Translations under genes and position numbers: made by a program
Part shown: piece after piece, positions 25,701 through 61,100 of the stretch
Layout: every line of letters begins with the position of its first letter
Numbering within the stretch: the first letter of the stretch is position 1
The notes under the pieces: generated by a model
Seen by the model: the letters and a program-made list of their open reading frames with translations, nothing else
Databases searched by the model: none
Told to the model about the DNA's origin: nothing
Assembly (NCBI RefSeq): GCF_028769735.1
Contig: NC_088177.1
Coordinates: 26,878,099 to 26,942,098, forward strand
From: Zonotrichia leucophrys gambelii
Taxonomy: Eukaryota; Chordata; Aves; Passeriformes; Passerellidae
Direction of reading: 5' to 3'
DNA length: 64,000 bases

Positions 25701-28700
25701 ACAATCTAATTTACCAAGCAGTATATTGAAGTACTTTGTTTAGTGTTCCATCCCATCATGGTACAGCTGCACCTTCATTCCCCCTTATTTTAACTATTTC
25801 ATCTCATTTATTGAAAATTCATCTCTATTTTTGTTGAGAGATGACTTCTTGATCAAGAAATTTTGTGTTTGGTCAATTTTTTTTCCCTAGTAAGGTTTAG
25901 TGGAAAACCAGCCTGCTTTTTGATTTGGAATATTCAGTTTCTGTGGGGAAGGAATGGCTCTTTCGTAGGTATTTGTTGTGACAGGACATTATTCCTTGTC
26001 AGTATCTGTTACAGGTACCATTTCGTCAGTCTAAGAGTAATTTTATATGGATTCTGATAGTGATGGCTGCAGTGTCAAGAGCCAAAAGTTAAAATGGGTT
26101 GCAACTCTGAGGTTTTCCTAGGTTTTTTGTTATTTAAACAGATTATGGGATTTTGCAAATCACCTGCTGAAATGTGTAGTAGATTTTTCATGTCTCTTTT
26201 TAGTAAAATTACAATGTACAGTCAGATTAAAAATAAATTTAATTTTTAATAGACCTTATTCTTTTTAAGAATTTAAGAAGACCTTACTCTTTCTCTCTCA
26301 TATCATACTTTAGGAGAAGGGAGGTGAGGGAGCAATGAGGAACAGCAATTTTTTTCCTCTTTTCCCAAAGTAGTACATTACAGAGCTGCCTTAATTTTTT
26401 GTTTAAGGACTATACAGAAAAATTCAGATCTTTCATGGCTGAATTGTAATTTACTGTTTTAGAAAGCCCAAAAGTAAGGTCAGTCTAATTATGTTTCTAA
26501 GCCAAATTTAATGCAGATCCTCACTTTGAAACATTTAAAAACGCTTTTCATGTCAAAATCATCAAATACAACCCACGTACAAGGTGAAATGTTTGTGAAA
26601 GGCAATCAAATTTACCCAAAGGATTTAACTTCGGTTCCTCTTAATGGAAGAAAGCATGCAAAGAGCCAAAGGCTTTAATCTATGTTTTTGTCTTCATGTT
26701 TTCCTGTTTTTGTGAGTGTACCCAGGGTAGTTAATGTTTTTGCAATTACACCTACCAGTTGGAGGTATACTTGACTGAAGCCACCCAAATCTTTTATAAG
26801 TAATTCTGATAATTATCCTGCACTTTGGAAATAAGGCCTGAACTATAATTATTTATGGGAGGGATATTTCAAGACATAGTGTTCGAACAAGGCAGATCCA
26901 TAGCATAGATCAGTTGTCTACCCTGAGCACTGTCATTTAAGATAACTAGTGTAGGTCTGCCTGTTGATATGTATGAAGGAGGTAAGTGCTTAACAGAAGA
27001 CAGACAAGGTATTTACACTTTTCCAAGCAATCCAGCCTTTGCTTCAGCAAGTCCTTCACTTAGGGGGAGTCCACTTCAGCAGTACAGCCAAAGTGTTAGG
27101 TCTCTTCCAGGAGTTTTGATGATGCCCAACTCCACAAAGGCTTCAAAAGAATTAGTTGATATGCCACACTATTAAAGCAATTTAAGTAAATCTAAGTTTT
27201 TGTGCCAATTATGTGAATGAAGTTGCAAATGGACTGCAAATTTAGAAGCCCTCTAAAATTCAGTGCTGGCCCAGCCATTAAATCAGTCTCTTTAATCTCT
27301 CTAATTGCTGCTTTTCAGTATTGAAGAATACACAAACCCTGCTGTGTTGTAAAAGCAGTAGAATATCTTCACTAGCCAATAACAGACAGTGAAAATATAC
27401 TGCTCGGACTGCAAGTCTCCCGTACTAAATAACAATGTGGGAAAGTTTCATTTTACTGCTACTCATCAGTGCAGCTTTGCTGTGAGCAGTGCTTGGCTGC
27501 AGCTGAGCTGGAAATGGATCAGCTCTGCCCTCCGTGACTGCAAGGTCCTTTCTTAGGGTAAATATCCTGTCCATGAGGTGGAACTTAGGAGTAGCCAGAT
27601 GAAGCTATCCTGCTGAGGGAATAGGAGGTTCAGTACCAGAATTCTTCCCAGATGCCATCAAGCTTCTCACAGAATGAGACTTTTACAGACTGATGGCTGG
27701 TTATTTCAACTCAGGAAGTAAAACTTAGAAAGCCTAGAGGATAACTTGAACATACTTAAACCTGGAATAGCAACCTCTTCTCACAGAAATACAACTCTAG
27801 TGGACACTAGTTCTTGCTAAACCAATATAACCAGCTCCTTGGCTGCAGTAAATCTGTATGGGTTCTCTAAAATGTATGAGGTTTTTTAGCAGCTAAGGAG
27901 TATCTATTCACTTAGTATTTAATTTACAGAAAACATATAAGGTTGCTACTTTCTACACACTTAATCTCACTTTCAGCTGCTATATGCATTCTCTCCACAG
28001 TCTGACTTCTGCAGTGGCAATGTGTGTATACATCAGGGTGACATCTCTGATCCTTTTGCCTTGGAAAGAAAAGAGTTTAAGACTCAGTGAGTTCAAACCT
28101 TATTTCTGATTATTTCTGCACTGAGTTTTTGGCTGAAGTTTTGAAGAGCTCTTCTACTTAAATTTTTTTTCAGGTTATTTACATTTTCCTACAATATTTT
28201 ATTACCTATGGATGTTAGTTTTCTAGAACATGTTTAGAGCATGTCATCTTTATGATTTGTATAAGAATCCCCAAACAATATAATAGGGCTTGTGCTTCAA
28301 ATAAATAATTCTGCAATAAACATTCATCCTCACTACTGGCAGAAGTAAAAAAGCCATTCAGTAAGAGAGGAGAATGCAAAGCTGGTGAATCCACTAGAGG
28401 AAGGATCTGCACTTCTGTGTCTGTCCCATACTAAACAGAATTTCAGTCATGGAATTTCCAAAGAGATTTACCCCATATGGTATGTCATTTATGTAAGTTG
28501 ACTTTACATAATATTCTCTCTGGGAGTAAAAATTTCTGTTTAGTCTTGCTCTTTTATACTATTTCAACAAAGCCTTTGTTTTAGTCATATCTAGCTGGCC
28601 ATAAGGAACACACTTTTTATTTGACTCATTTTCGATTTTGTTTGGGGAAAGCTAAAAGGTCCATATTTTCCAAGGATAGTTCCAGAGGTGCTGATTTCTT

Positions 28701-29071
28701 GGTGTGCATTTTATTATCATAATTGACATCTGTCACTTCTCTAGATTTTAGTATATACAAGGTTAAATTCATCAAAATATGCAGGAGGATGACAAATGGC
28801 ATAGGATTGTACTTTATGTACAAATATTGCAGCCATGTTAGCTTTTTCCTGAATCATTAACTTGCATAGGATCACACCTACACATGTGCACATAAACAAC
28901 ACCATTTCACCTTCAAGATAATTCCTCTTCCCTAACTAATACAGCCGAAACCAATCTTCTATCTAATAAGAAATTTTGAGAAATTGGGGAGATTTAACGT
29001 TTTAATTCATGTAGAAGTCCAAATATGCCAGTCAAATTCCCTTTATTTTCTTCAGGCATGCATTTTCTGGT

Positions 29072-29086
29072 TTTTTTTTTTTTTTT
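29072..29086. repeat. Poly-T tract
   Basis: Run of about 15 T in intergenic DNA, downstream of XIRP2. Confidence 0.8.
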
Positions 29087-29828
29087 GCTGTTGTCTTAGC
29101 AGGAATTTTGTCGATGTTATTTTTAGTTGTGTTATCTACTCATAAAAGAGAGCAAAGTCATTTAGTGCTATGTAGTAATATCTTGGCTTTTAAAAAACAA
29201 ATTATGATGGTTACACTCAAATGGGGGGAGCAATGAGAGAGAGAGAGAAATCTTGCTGAAATGATTCTAAGGTGTTCAAAAGCATCTGTAGGCTAATGCT
29301 TTTAAATAAAGTTCTCAAATACAGTGGTATTGGAGTGTCTTGTGCAAAAGGCTGTTCTTCTGGTAACATCCTATTTCTGCATTTACTGAGAATACTTTGG
29401 AGCAACATACTATTGAAGTATGCTTGTGGAAAAATGCTATTCATGGTTTTCTGATGTGTGTATATAGTTTATGGTTGTTTCTGTGTAGGTGTAGAGGAGT
29501 CATGTGGATTTCCCACTTCCCCACAACCCTGTTGCTTTGGGCAATGAGTTGTAGTACAGATAATGTTTTGTTCTAGAAGTCTGAGGCACGCTTTCTTAAA
29601 TATTTTAACATTAGCTTGTATTTCCTGTAAATTATTTCAAATGCCTGTCTCTGTTGAGTCCTTCAGGAATTATTTTGAAAAATGTATTTTGATTATGATT
29701 CCTTTTCTCTGTGACACTTTGGTTTAAACTAGTCATTGCATGAAGAATTTCACAAACTGTTTAAGGAAAATAGTATATATAAATTAATCTTTAAAAAAAA
29801 TCACAGAATATTTTTTGTAAAGTGCTTT

Positions 29829-30668
29829 TTTATTATGCATTGTCAACAGTTAAATTATATGTTGCTGGTTCATACAGGATGGAATAGTGTTAAGTGAGCA
29901 AATGTTAATCCCTAAGCATAGGTTTTAAAGAAAAAACTACTAGATCTGCATAAGTTTGTACAGGTTTAAGTGTGACACTGGAGAGCTGCTTCAGCTAAAA
30001 TGACTTTGAATTAATTGCTGAAACGACCACTAGCCTTCATTGCCCAGTGTCCCCAAACCCTGGTTCAGTTCTATTTAGGATGTTTAGTTTTATCATTGTT
30101 AAAATTTACACACTTTCTTCTCCCCTGTTACTCAGTATAACTTAGTAGCAGCTCTAGGAATATGACAAAACAGTGCTATTCACCAACCAGCTGTGGTTAC
30201 TATTCAATAATGATCCATTTCAAGCTAAATATTACATTATACTGCAAAAACAGAAACAAAAAAGATTAACCCCCCAAAATCTCAACCAAACCCCAGATTT
30301 TCTAGCATGAGCTAACACAACCAGTGTACATAATATTTCATGGAGCAACAGCTCAGTTAGAGTACTAATACATTGGAAAAAACAATAAAAGTATTTTTCT
30401 TCCTTTGTGCACACTGAGTGCTTCACATTGAAGTTGTTACAAATAATAAATACTGAAATGGATTATGTTTCTCCAGGACAGTGTAATAAAATATTCTTTG
30501 CAATGTTCAGAAACATAGAAAAACAAGGGGTGTTTTATAATTACAGATGAAAAAAAATCTACATCTTCATTGTCTTAAATATAAACTAACTGAATAAAGT
30601 CTGGGTATTACAATCTCTGGATATTAAATTCTTCATGAAAGACTAAGATAAGTAGACTGAAGAAATAC
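29829..30668 (-). other. XIRP2: XIRP2 3' untranslated region (inferred)
   Basis: Sequence downstream of the XIRP2 stop codon. It is AT-rich with no open frame. The first AATAAA on the minus strand after the stop that I found is the complement of 29829-29834, which would give a 3' UTR of about 0.84 kb with cleavage shortly beyond. No clear GU-rich downstream element is visible, so the end is a guess; a longer UTR using a later signal is possible. Confidence 0.4.
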
Positions 30669-52820
<22,152 letters not shown>

Positions 52821-53395
52821 CTGTTAGAAGACATCAAGAACAGGATATGTGTTACAAGTTATAAATAGGAAAGAAATGTGGGTTTTGGGGCAAATGGAGT
52901 GTACAGACAGCCAATGGATTAAACACCATTTGCTCTTTTAAACACTTTTTGTGCATAGAAAAGGTGACAGAGGGAATTCTATTAACTTCATTTATCATTA
53001 TGTAAGAATACATAAAACCAGCAAATAATGTCTTGGAAATCATATGTAGATGAGCATTTGTACTTCAGAAATTTGATTTTCAATTCTGCTGTGACTTATC
53101 AACTGAATTTAAGTTATCACAGCAGTGGGCCAATGTTCCATGCAGATAGTTTACACAATATTATTAGCATCTCATAATAATTCTGTGGCCTCAGCCCTTC
53201 AAGGCACAATAGGTAAATTATTGCCAGCTAAGGCTTTAATGTGTTGCAGTTTGTGTTTTGGGGTGCTTCTCCTTCCTTCCCTGCAATCAATGTGCTGCTC
53301 AGTATAGAGTTGGACACAATGGCTGTAAAATCTCATCTACAGCTCTTATGTTAAGTAAATAACTGAAACTGCTGTAGTAGAAAAAATACTGTGGT

Positions 53396-53467
53396 TTTGG
53401 TTTTTTTTGTGGGTTTTTTTTTTTGTTTGTTTTTTTTTTTTTTGTTTTTGGTTTTTTTTTTTTTTTT
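53396..53467. repeat. T-rich (GT-interrupted) low-complexity tract
   Basis: About 70 bp of T-runs broken by G or GTTTG units, some 580 bp upstream (in the gene's sense) of the most 5' XIRP2 exon. It mirrors in composition the A-rich tract at 13021-13100. Confidence 0.8.
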
Positions 53468-56400
53468 GCAAGGGAATAACTTGGAAGGTTCACTGGGTCT
53501 CCATTTCCTGTAAAAGAAGTACAGTATCAAAATAAAAAGGGACTAGGTGGTTGGTCTGGTGACAGCATAAATCTCTCCAGCAAGATTTTGCTGCACTTAT
53601 GTGCTAGAGCACTTAATTACTTGAATGGTATAGGTTTTCAAAATGTACAGGCTTCATTAGACTACTTCCTTTTTATTGTTTGCTGGCAGCTTTATTATTG
53701 TATACAAATTTTGTGCTATTCTTGTATGTGATCTGACTGAAGTAACTTCTAACTGTTTTTAGACTTAGATATTATCCATGATTTGTATAAGAAGCAGAAT
53801 AATTTGACCCCTGAGTAGATTATCCTAGGTTGGAGAGTATTTTCCTGTAACTACTGAAAAAAGGAAAAAATATAATGCATTGCAAATTAGTGAATTCTTA
53901 ACTAGAACTCTTACAAAGGAAATAATGAAAAATAAATTGTAAAAGCCATTTTTGCAATTTATGTGTTCACCTTGAGTTTTATGAAACTAAAAGCGAGCAA
54001 GCATTGCAAATGTACTTTTAAAATGAGTGCATCCCTGGCAATCAAGGACAATTGTGCTTCACCCATCTTTAATAAATTTGTGCTTTTCTCAGACCTGCTG
54101 CTAGTTTTTATCTTAAATATGAGTTGTATTTCACATCCTGACCAGTAGTCATTCATTCTAAGAGTGTTCCTTCCAGCATATGTGCAATAGGTTATGCCTT
54201 GTGGAAATCCATCATTTTTTAACAGTCTGTCTACTTCTGTGACTTACAGTAGCTCTTGCTTGACAGCAACAGGAAGTTTTTGCATGATGTGTCAGCATTG
54301 AAAAAAATTATTAGACCATAGAGGCTAAAGGTGTTTTATTACCAGGAGTATTGCACAGGCCACTTTTTTGGCAAAAAATACCCAAGGTATCACCAGTCAT
54401 CCATTAATTTGTTGCATCAATCTGTTCCCTCTTCCTCCTCTGTTCCTTCCACAACCACAGCTGCTCCTGAATGAAATGTGCAAAGTGGTTGGGTATGGTG
54501 GGTAGTTTTAGCAGAAAGGCCAGGAGGTACAAACAATACACTGGAAAACCTAAACAAATTTACCTAAACATGGCCCAGGGGATCTTAGCCAATGCTGTAA
54601 GGTTTGTTGCCTTTTATTTATCAGTTGTACAGATTTAATAATAACAACAAAACATAATTGGTTTTAAACTAATTCTAATTATTCTGTTAGTGCTTTTACA
54701 GTTAGAAGCATATTTCCCTTGACTATTATGGAAAGTATTTTTGGAGGCTAATAGCAAGGTAAAGATTTCTGGAGGGAAGGAAGTAGCTGTTCTTCTGCTC
54801 CATGACACTTGCATGCTCTTTCCTCACTGGTCTGTTGATACTCTGGGCCTGTACACCCCAGTCAGAAGTGACACAGTGGCAGCGAGACGAGCTCTGTGAC
54901 CAGGCTGGGTTACAATACACAGCACAGGGAGCAGACAGAGCCTGGCCAGACTGAGGGTGTGCTGAGAGGTAGCAGGAGACAGCACGTGGCTGAAAGGAAT
55001 TTGTGTGGGAAGGGCTATGGCTCAAAAATGCTATGAGTTTTGCACCCTTTTTCAGAGTTGGTTATAAGTTACAATTACAACCTAATATTAATTATGTTTT
55101 TTTGGTTTAAAACCACTCAAGAGCTGACCATTATTGTCTTATGGACAATCTGTGATGCAGAAATGGCTCTGCAGAGGAGAAATGAAGGATGGGGGAGGGA
55201 GAGAAGAAATTAAAAGAAATGCAGCTGTGCATGTTGTTAGATCACATTTGGCTCCTCCAGGTACTGCAGGCAGCCAGCGCCTGGCATAAACGAGAACAGC
55301 CTCAGGATCATCTTGCCCCAGCATTGTGTGTGCTTTCCCAAGTGGACACCAGAGAATCACTTCAATGATGTTCTAACTTCTACCGTATTAGAACAAAATA
55401 GAAAACTCAAAATTATTGTGTTTTCAGTTACCATTGGCATCATTGAGAAAAAACTCATCTAGGTTGGATTTTTTTGGTGTTTTGTTTTTGTTTTATAATT
55501 TCTATTTTTTTTCTGTAGATACCAGTAATAGCTAAAAACTTGAGAATTTACTGTTTCTTACTCTTATTCTTGCAAACCAGGGACCAATATAAGTTTGATT
55601 TGCATTTCTCTTCTGAATTTTATTAACTTGTAGCATGTATCTATGATGTTTTTTCAAATTTACATCTCTGTGGTAGCAATTCCATTACCTGTAAAATTTA
55701 AATAACTTAGTATTTTGCACATGAATTTTAATAGGAATTTAGAAAAAATTCATCTTTTTGGACCATTTTTAACATGAATTACAGGAATATTGGTCCTACT
55801 GAAGAGGTTTTCATGTAAATTCTCTTATGAAGAGATTTCTAAGATGTGGGCTTCTATGGCAGAAGGTCCTTTCAGTCTCAAGCTGCTCTAACCCTATTTT
55901 GCAGAGTGACCCTGTCTTAGTGGGGGCTTTGGGGTGATGATTTTCTTGCACAATGGCTCCAGCTGCACTGCTAGAGCTCAGATTTATTTGCAAAATTTCA
56001 CAGTATTTCCTACTGTGAAAAAGTTATTGAAGAGAATTATGATTACCATAAACTCAATTTAATCTGGATAAATTGAATTTACATTCTTTTCTGTTGGGGT
56101 ATCTATACAGATAACCTAATGACAGTGGATGTCAAAGACATCTTCTTAATAAGGATAGAATTAACATTTGAAAAGGCACTGAGGTAGTGCCAAGAGGTAC
56201 TTAATTAGAGGCTAATACAAGCAACTCTTGCAAAACTTGCCAAATGAAAAGTACAAGATTATTTTTTTCTTTCTGGTTAATGCAGCATTCAGTTCATATC
56301 AAGCTTTTGTCACTACATGTATGGTATTGGTGGGATCAGGTATTTAACTGGGATATAAACGGTTCTGTTGAGCAGCCTGTTAAAAGCATTATACAATTTC

Positions 56401-58078
56401 ATTTTTGTTGGACATAATTTGTTGAAGTCTGTCCATACTCAAGTAACTTCCTGTCATGTAATTACTTCAGTTTTATGTACTGCCTCTGATATTGCATTCT
56501 ATTTTTGCATGTACTTCTCAGAAAAAGGTGACATAAGAAGCTATTTTTATGTTCTGATCTCATACTCTAGACATGATGAAAAGAATGAAGCACTGGAGTT
56601 CCAAATTTCAAGGAATTTGCAATCATTGCAGTTAGAAATGCCAACAGTAAAGATTCCAATTTCACTGGCCTACTGAGTGGCTATGCTTCATTTAGATAGT
56701 GAATTTTCCACTTGCTATCCAGTCCTGCACTAATCTAAAAGTCAGTAAGCCAGAACACATGAAGTTTTAAATAGAGGAAAACTATTTACCAAATTACTAC
56801 TACCTTTTCTGCATACACAGAACTACCTTGGATTGCAAGAAGAATTTGCATTCAGCATATAAAGTAGATTTTCAGATCGACTGTTAATGTTCAAAGTATT
56901 GAATATTTTTAAAGGATATCTTTAAATGTATTCAAAAGATGCCCTCTTCCTCATCCTGTGTGTGTTAACTTCATCCACTACATTTGCTGCCTAAAGGAAA
57001 GCTGTCTACCACCTAACTTTCATTTTTTATTGTGGTGTCTACTAAAAGGATACATATGCACGAATGGACAAAGAGATATAGAAGGAATAGGCCCAAAAGG
57101 GAAAAGATTGAAGTGTAAGTTGAAAGGAAAATAATAAATCTGTAATTGTATGAGGGGGTAGGACATGACTGGAGCAGTAGGATAAGTGTTTACAAATCTA
57201 ATCTGTTGCTCTAAAGTTACATAAAATCTTCACCTGTGAATGCATTTTACTTGGGTTTTAATTTTGAGTTCTATTCAAAGAATTGTTTCAATGGCAATTC
57301 AGGTTGCACTTTGCAGAGCTGACTCCTGACATTTACATGGCCAACAAAAAGTTGGCATCTCAAATTCTAATTCAAAACAAGAAGCTGCTTTGTTAGAGAG
57401 TATGCAGAAATTTTTTGAGGCTAATTCTTGTGCTAAACAAGTTGAGAGTATCTGTAATTCCCTCAATCAGGGTGAAATAAAAAAATAACAAAAAAAAACC
57501 AAAGCAAAGATGAAACAGTACAATATTGTCCTGTCTGGAAAAAAACTTTGGAAATACCAGCATGAGAAAAGCCTCTTTCCGATACATTTCTCATCTGTAA
57601 TTAAAATTGTGGTGAGAATCCATTCTGGTGCAATGGGAGTGCATGGAATCATGTTTACCATCTGCTGGAATGCTGATGGCTTTATTAAGATTGATGACAG
57701 ACCCCCTCAAGTGACTATTAGAGGGGAGTGCTGATAACACCTGCTGCATAAACTCTCTGAAGCCAGCAAGGACACTGTTGAGACAAAGCCATGGTTCTCG
57801 GCTGATGCTCTGCAATGCTCCATTTCACTAAAACAGAATTTCTCGGGAGGCTTTGAAAAGAATCCCTGTAGCTGCCTGGAACCTGCTCATTCATCTTATC
57901 TCCAGAGCAGATCCAGAGATGCGTAACCTTTTCAGCTGGAGACTGTTTTAAAATAAGACAGTTTTCCTTTGGAGGAAGGGTATAAAATAGCTGTGCTGTG
58001 TTCATGAAACAGAGGCCCTGAAAAGAGCACGTGTCCTCCTGAGAAAACAGAAGATCCATTTGCAGAATTGCCATCTCT

Positions 58079-58195
58079 GCTGGTTTTGGCTAGGATATAG
58101 TTAAATTTTTTTTCACAGTAGCTGATATATTTTGAATTTGTACTGTAAACAGTCTTGGGTAATGTGATGTTTCAGTTTTTGCTGGGGTCACACAG
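58079..58195 (+). mobile_element. Truncated endogenous retrovirus LTR, family B 5' part
   Basis: Begins TGCTGGTTTTGGCT and follows the start of the LTR at 471-1052 (GGTTTTGGCTGGGGCAGAGT there). A CACAGTAGCTG segment and a GTAAACAG segment come at matching positions, then similarity is lost after about 115 bp. Strongly diverged and 3'-truncated. A partial sequence match only; no target duplication seen. Confidence 0.45.
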
Positions 58196-61100
58196 TTATA
58201 TTCAGCCAATTGTATAATATTGATTGAAATGTTACAGCATTTCTCACAGCAGGATAATGAAGATTGGTGCTAAATCAGCAGCTAGACAATGGATTACATA
58301 GACAACTGGAGGACATACAGTACGTACAGAAACTTCCCTGCCTAAACTAATCCTGTGCACTGGTCCATATCTACTAGTATTATTGGCAGTCAAAATACTT
58401 GTATCTTTTATAAGCACATAAAGAAACTGTTGCCACAGTTTTACAGTTAAGTAATTTGACAATAGTCAAACAAGTTTGAATAAGCCTTTTTAAAGTATTA
58501 TGATACTATAGTGATTGAGTAACATTTTTTTAAAGCAGGGCGGGTAAAATATCATTAAAAAAATCAAGATAAAGCTTACAAAGGCTAAAAACTAAAAGAA
58601 CAACTCCGTAGAAGTAAAACTTACTGCAGTAATTGAAAGCAAATTTAAATAAAATCACATAAAAATCAAAGACAATTTATACTGTGTACCAGAAGTCTAT
58701 ATAACTAACTAGCAGTACATTACCAGAAGAAGATGCAGAATATGAAGTCTGGATCTAAGACAGCTGTGTTTAATATTAAATATATTAGAAAGAACAGCAA
58801 TGCAAGGCTATAGAGAGTACAGACAGCACAGCTTTCTGACCAGCATTAACAGACTACAATTGCCAGGCTTGGTTCAAGTCATGGAAACTGTTTACTAAAC
58901 CAGTGTTATTGGTAACCAAGAATATTATGAGGGTTTTTCCAGAATCCTGACCTGAGGCAGCATAAAAAGCTCTCCACATAGGAGGCACAAACTGAGGTTT
59001 GCAATGCAGTGGAAATTAAACATAGTATTTTTCTTTCTCTATCTCCTCCTGCCTTTTAAAATGTACAGATATATACCAAACATTTGACTCAAATATAACT
59101 GGCACATTCTCTTGATGTGATTCCAAAGCAATTGGAAAAATGTCTACTACAATATTAAATAAGATCCACACCAATTCTTTTTTATAGAATTCTTGTCTTT
59201 TTTAGTGCAATAAAGTTCTATTTGAAGTGTCCACAACAAACTTACTATCTTCTTTGCATTTCAGTTGTAAAAGGAACACTGCTGTTTACTAAATTCATGT
59301 GTCAACTTATGTTTATCCTTTTTTTCTTTATTGTATTTCTCTTAAAGAGCATATTTAGGGATGTAATTTCTTATCTCTGTGTTTTCACCTGTAAAGTGGA
59401 AATTTAGTAATCTTTATCATTGCTACTGTTTGAATGTATGCAAGTAGAAACAAACATTATTTTTTTGGAGGTTTCGTGAGATCATGTGGGGGTTCCACCT
59501 TTTTATTTGTTTCTTATAAATTCACAGACAATATTTGCTTTTCTTTGCACATTCTTGCTGAAATTTACTTAGATACAGAGGCCTATCGGTTTAGACCTCT
59601 CAACATTCTTAAAATGTCTTGGTGTGTGTCTCTGCCTTTCAGCAAAACAAAATAGTGATTGTGAAAGTGGTGTTTTCTAACATAATCATTTTGTATCTAG
59701 TACTGCTGCAAAAATTTACATTCTTTCTGTTGTCATTTTCTACAGTCATTTGCTATTTCATGATTTTTGTAATTATTTTAAATAGCTGCAAATTATTAGA
59801 AGTATGTTGTGGTGTGAAACAGCAACTAAAATACAAAGCAGAAACAAAAGCAGAGTGGGGAAGCAAATGGCTTACAAAGTGGCCAGTACCTCCAGCTCTT
59901 GGTAGCACTTTGAGCTGCACATACTCTCTTTCCTCAACCCTCCCCTTTGTTTCCCGCCGAAATGTTGCCTGGGTGCTAAGATTTGACAATTCCCTGTAAA
60001 GCTGGTTCCCAGATTTCACTAATACCACTTTTTGAAGTGGACAGAAGTGTTTTCCTTTAGTTTTTCAAGCAACTGAGGTGGATTTCTCTGTTGTAGTCAA
60101 GAGCCAAAAATGAAATGCGCAGGCTTAAGTTTAGCTGCAGTCTTTCCCTTAGTACAAGGTCCAAGGAGTTGACACATTATCAAGGCTGAAATGTATTTAT
60201 TTCCATTAAACATACGATAATTAAAAAAAAAATTAAATATGTGGTGCATTCTATGATGTTCCTTCCAAAATTACAGAAAGTAATATATGTTCCAGTGCCC
60301 ACATTTGTCATTTATTCAGGAGTTTTACAGGGCACCTTCAGCATAATTTGCTCAGTATGTCCCCAGAGAATTGCATGCTGGGAATTTTGGTGGCCAAAGG
60401 ACTCATGAACTTAAAATTCCTTGTGAACTTTTTTTCAGTGAGCTAAATTAAGCTTCAGCCCACGCTGTTTAAAATTATTATTTTTAATAGTCTAGTTGTA
60501 TAGGCTTCAGATAGCAACTATCTTTAGCAAAGCCTTCTTTTGTCTAATATTCATTGCATGCTTTTAAATTAGGGGTTTTTTTTCCCCACAATATTACTAT
60601 CTATAAAGGATAGTAAAATTGTGTGTTATCAGCATTCACTTTTCTAGGAAATAGCATTTTATTTGGTCAGATAGTAGACTGATGTTTGAAAATGAGCAAT
60701 AAGGAAAAATGAAACATACTCAACAATGGATGATTAACAATGAGCATATAAAGAGGTTATTATGTAAGAGATGCAGCTGCAGGGAATTCAAGATGAGCTA
60801 TAAATGATGGAGTTTGAGTCAATGGGTATAATTAGGGAGAATCTTAAATTTAGTATTACTCTGGACCATTTTCATATCCACAGTCCAGCAGTGATATTTA
60901 ATATCTGTGACAAAATTTCATATAAACAGCTTTAAAGAAATACAGTGCATAGTTTGGATACCCCTGGGTATTCAGAGCTCATGGACTGCCTAATCTGCAG
61001 TAACATCTATTATTCCAGACTTGTTAATGAGGTGTTACAGTTGAAACAAACATAACATCACATCATGACAGGAAAAAGAAACATTGTTCAAGTATGGCAG

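Larger units (their letters stand above)
19400..29828. other. Intergenic region between the CpG island and the XIRP2 3' end
   Basis: About 10 kb of AT-rich sequence without recognisable exons. Contents: poly-T tracts at 20551-20567, 22724-22739 and 29072-29086, a pair of adjacent perfect hairpins at 21750-21807, and a GA run at 29235-29248. The short frames present show no family resemblance and no splice context. Confidence 0.65.

Noticed and set aside
57718..58074. 118-codon minus-strand frame, and a TATA-like GGTATAAAATAG at about 57978 on the plus strand
   Set aside because: No recognisable domain, no splice support and no CpG or initiator context; treated as chance.
59890..59993. Possible additional XIRP2 exon on the minus strand containing ELSNLSTQATFRRETKGRVE
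   Set aside because: It has AG/GT boundaries and an open frame, but the acceptor tract is weak, its phase in that frame does not match the exon at 52820, and no family block could be recognised.
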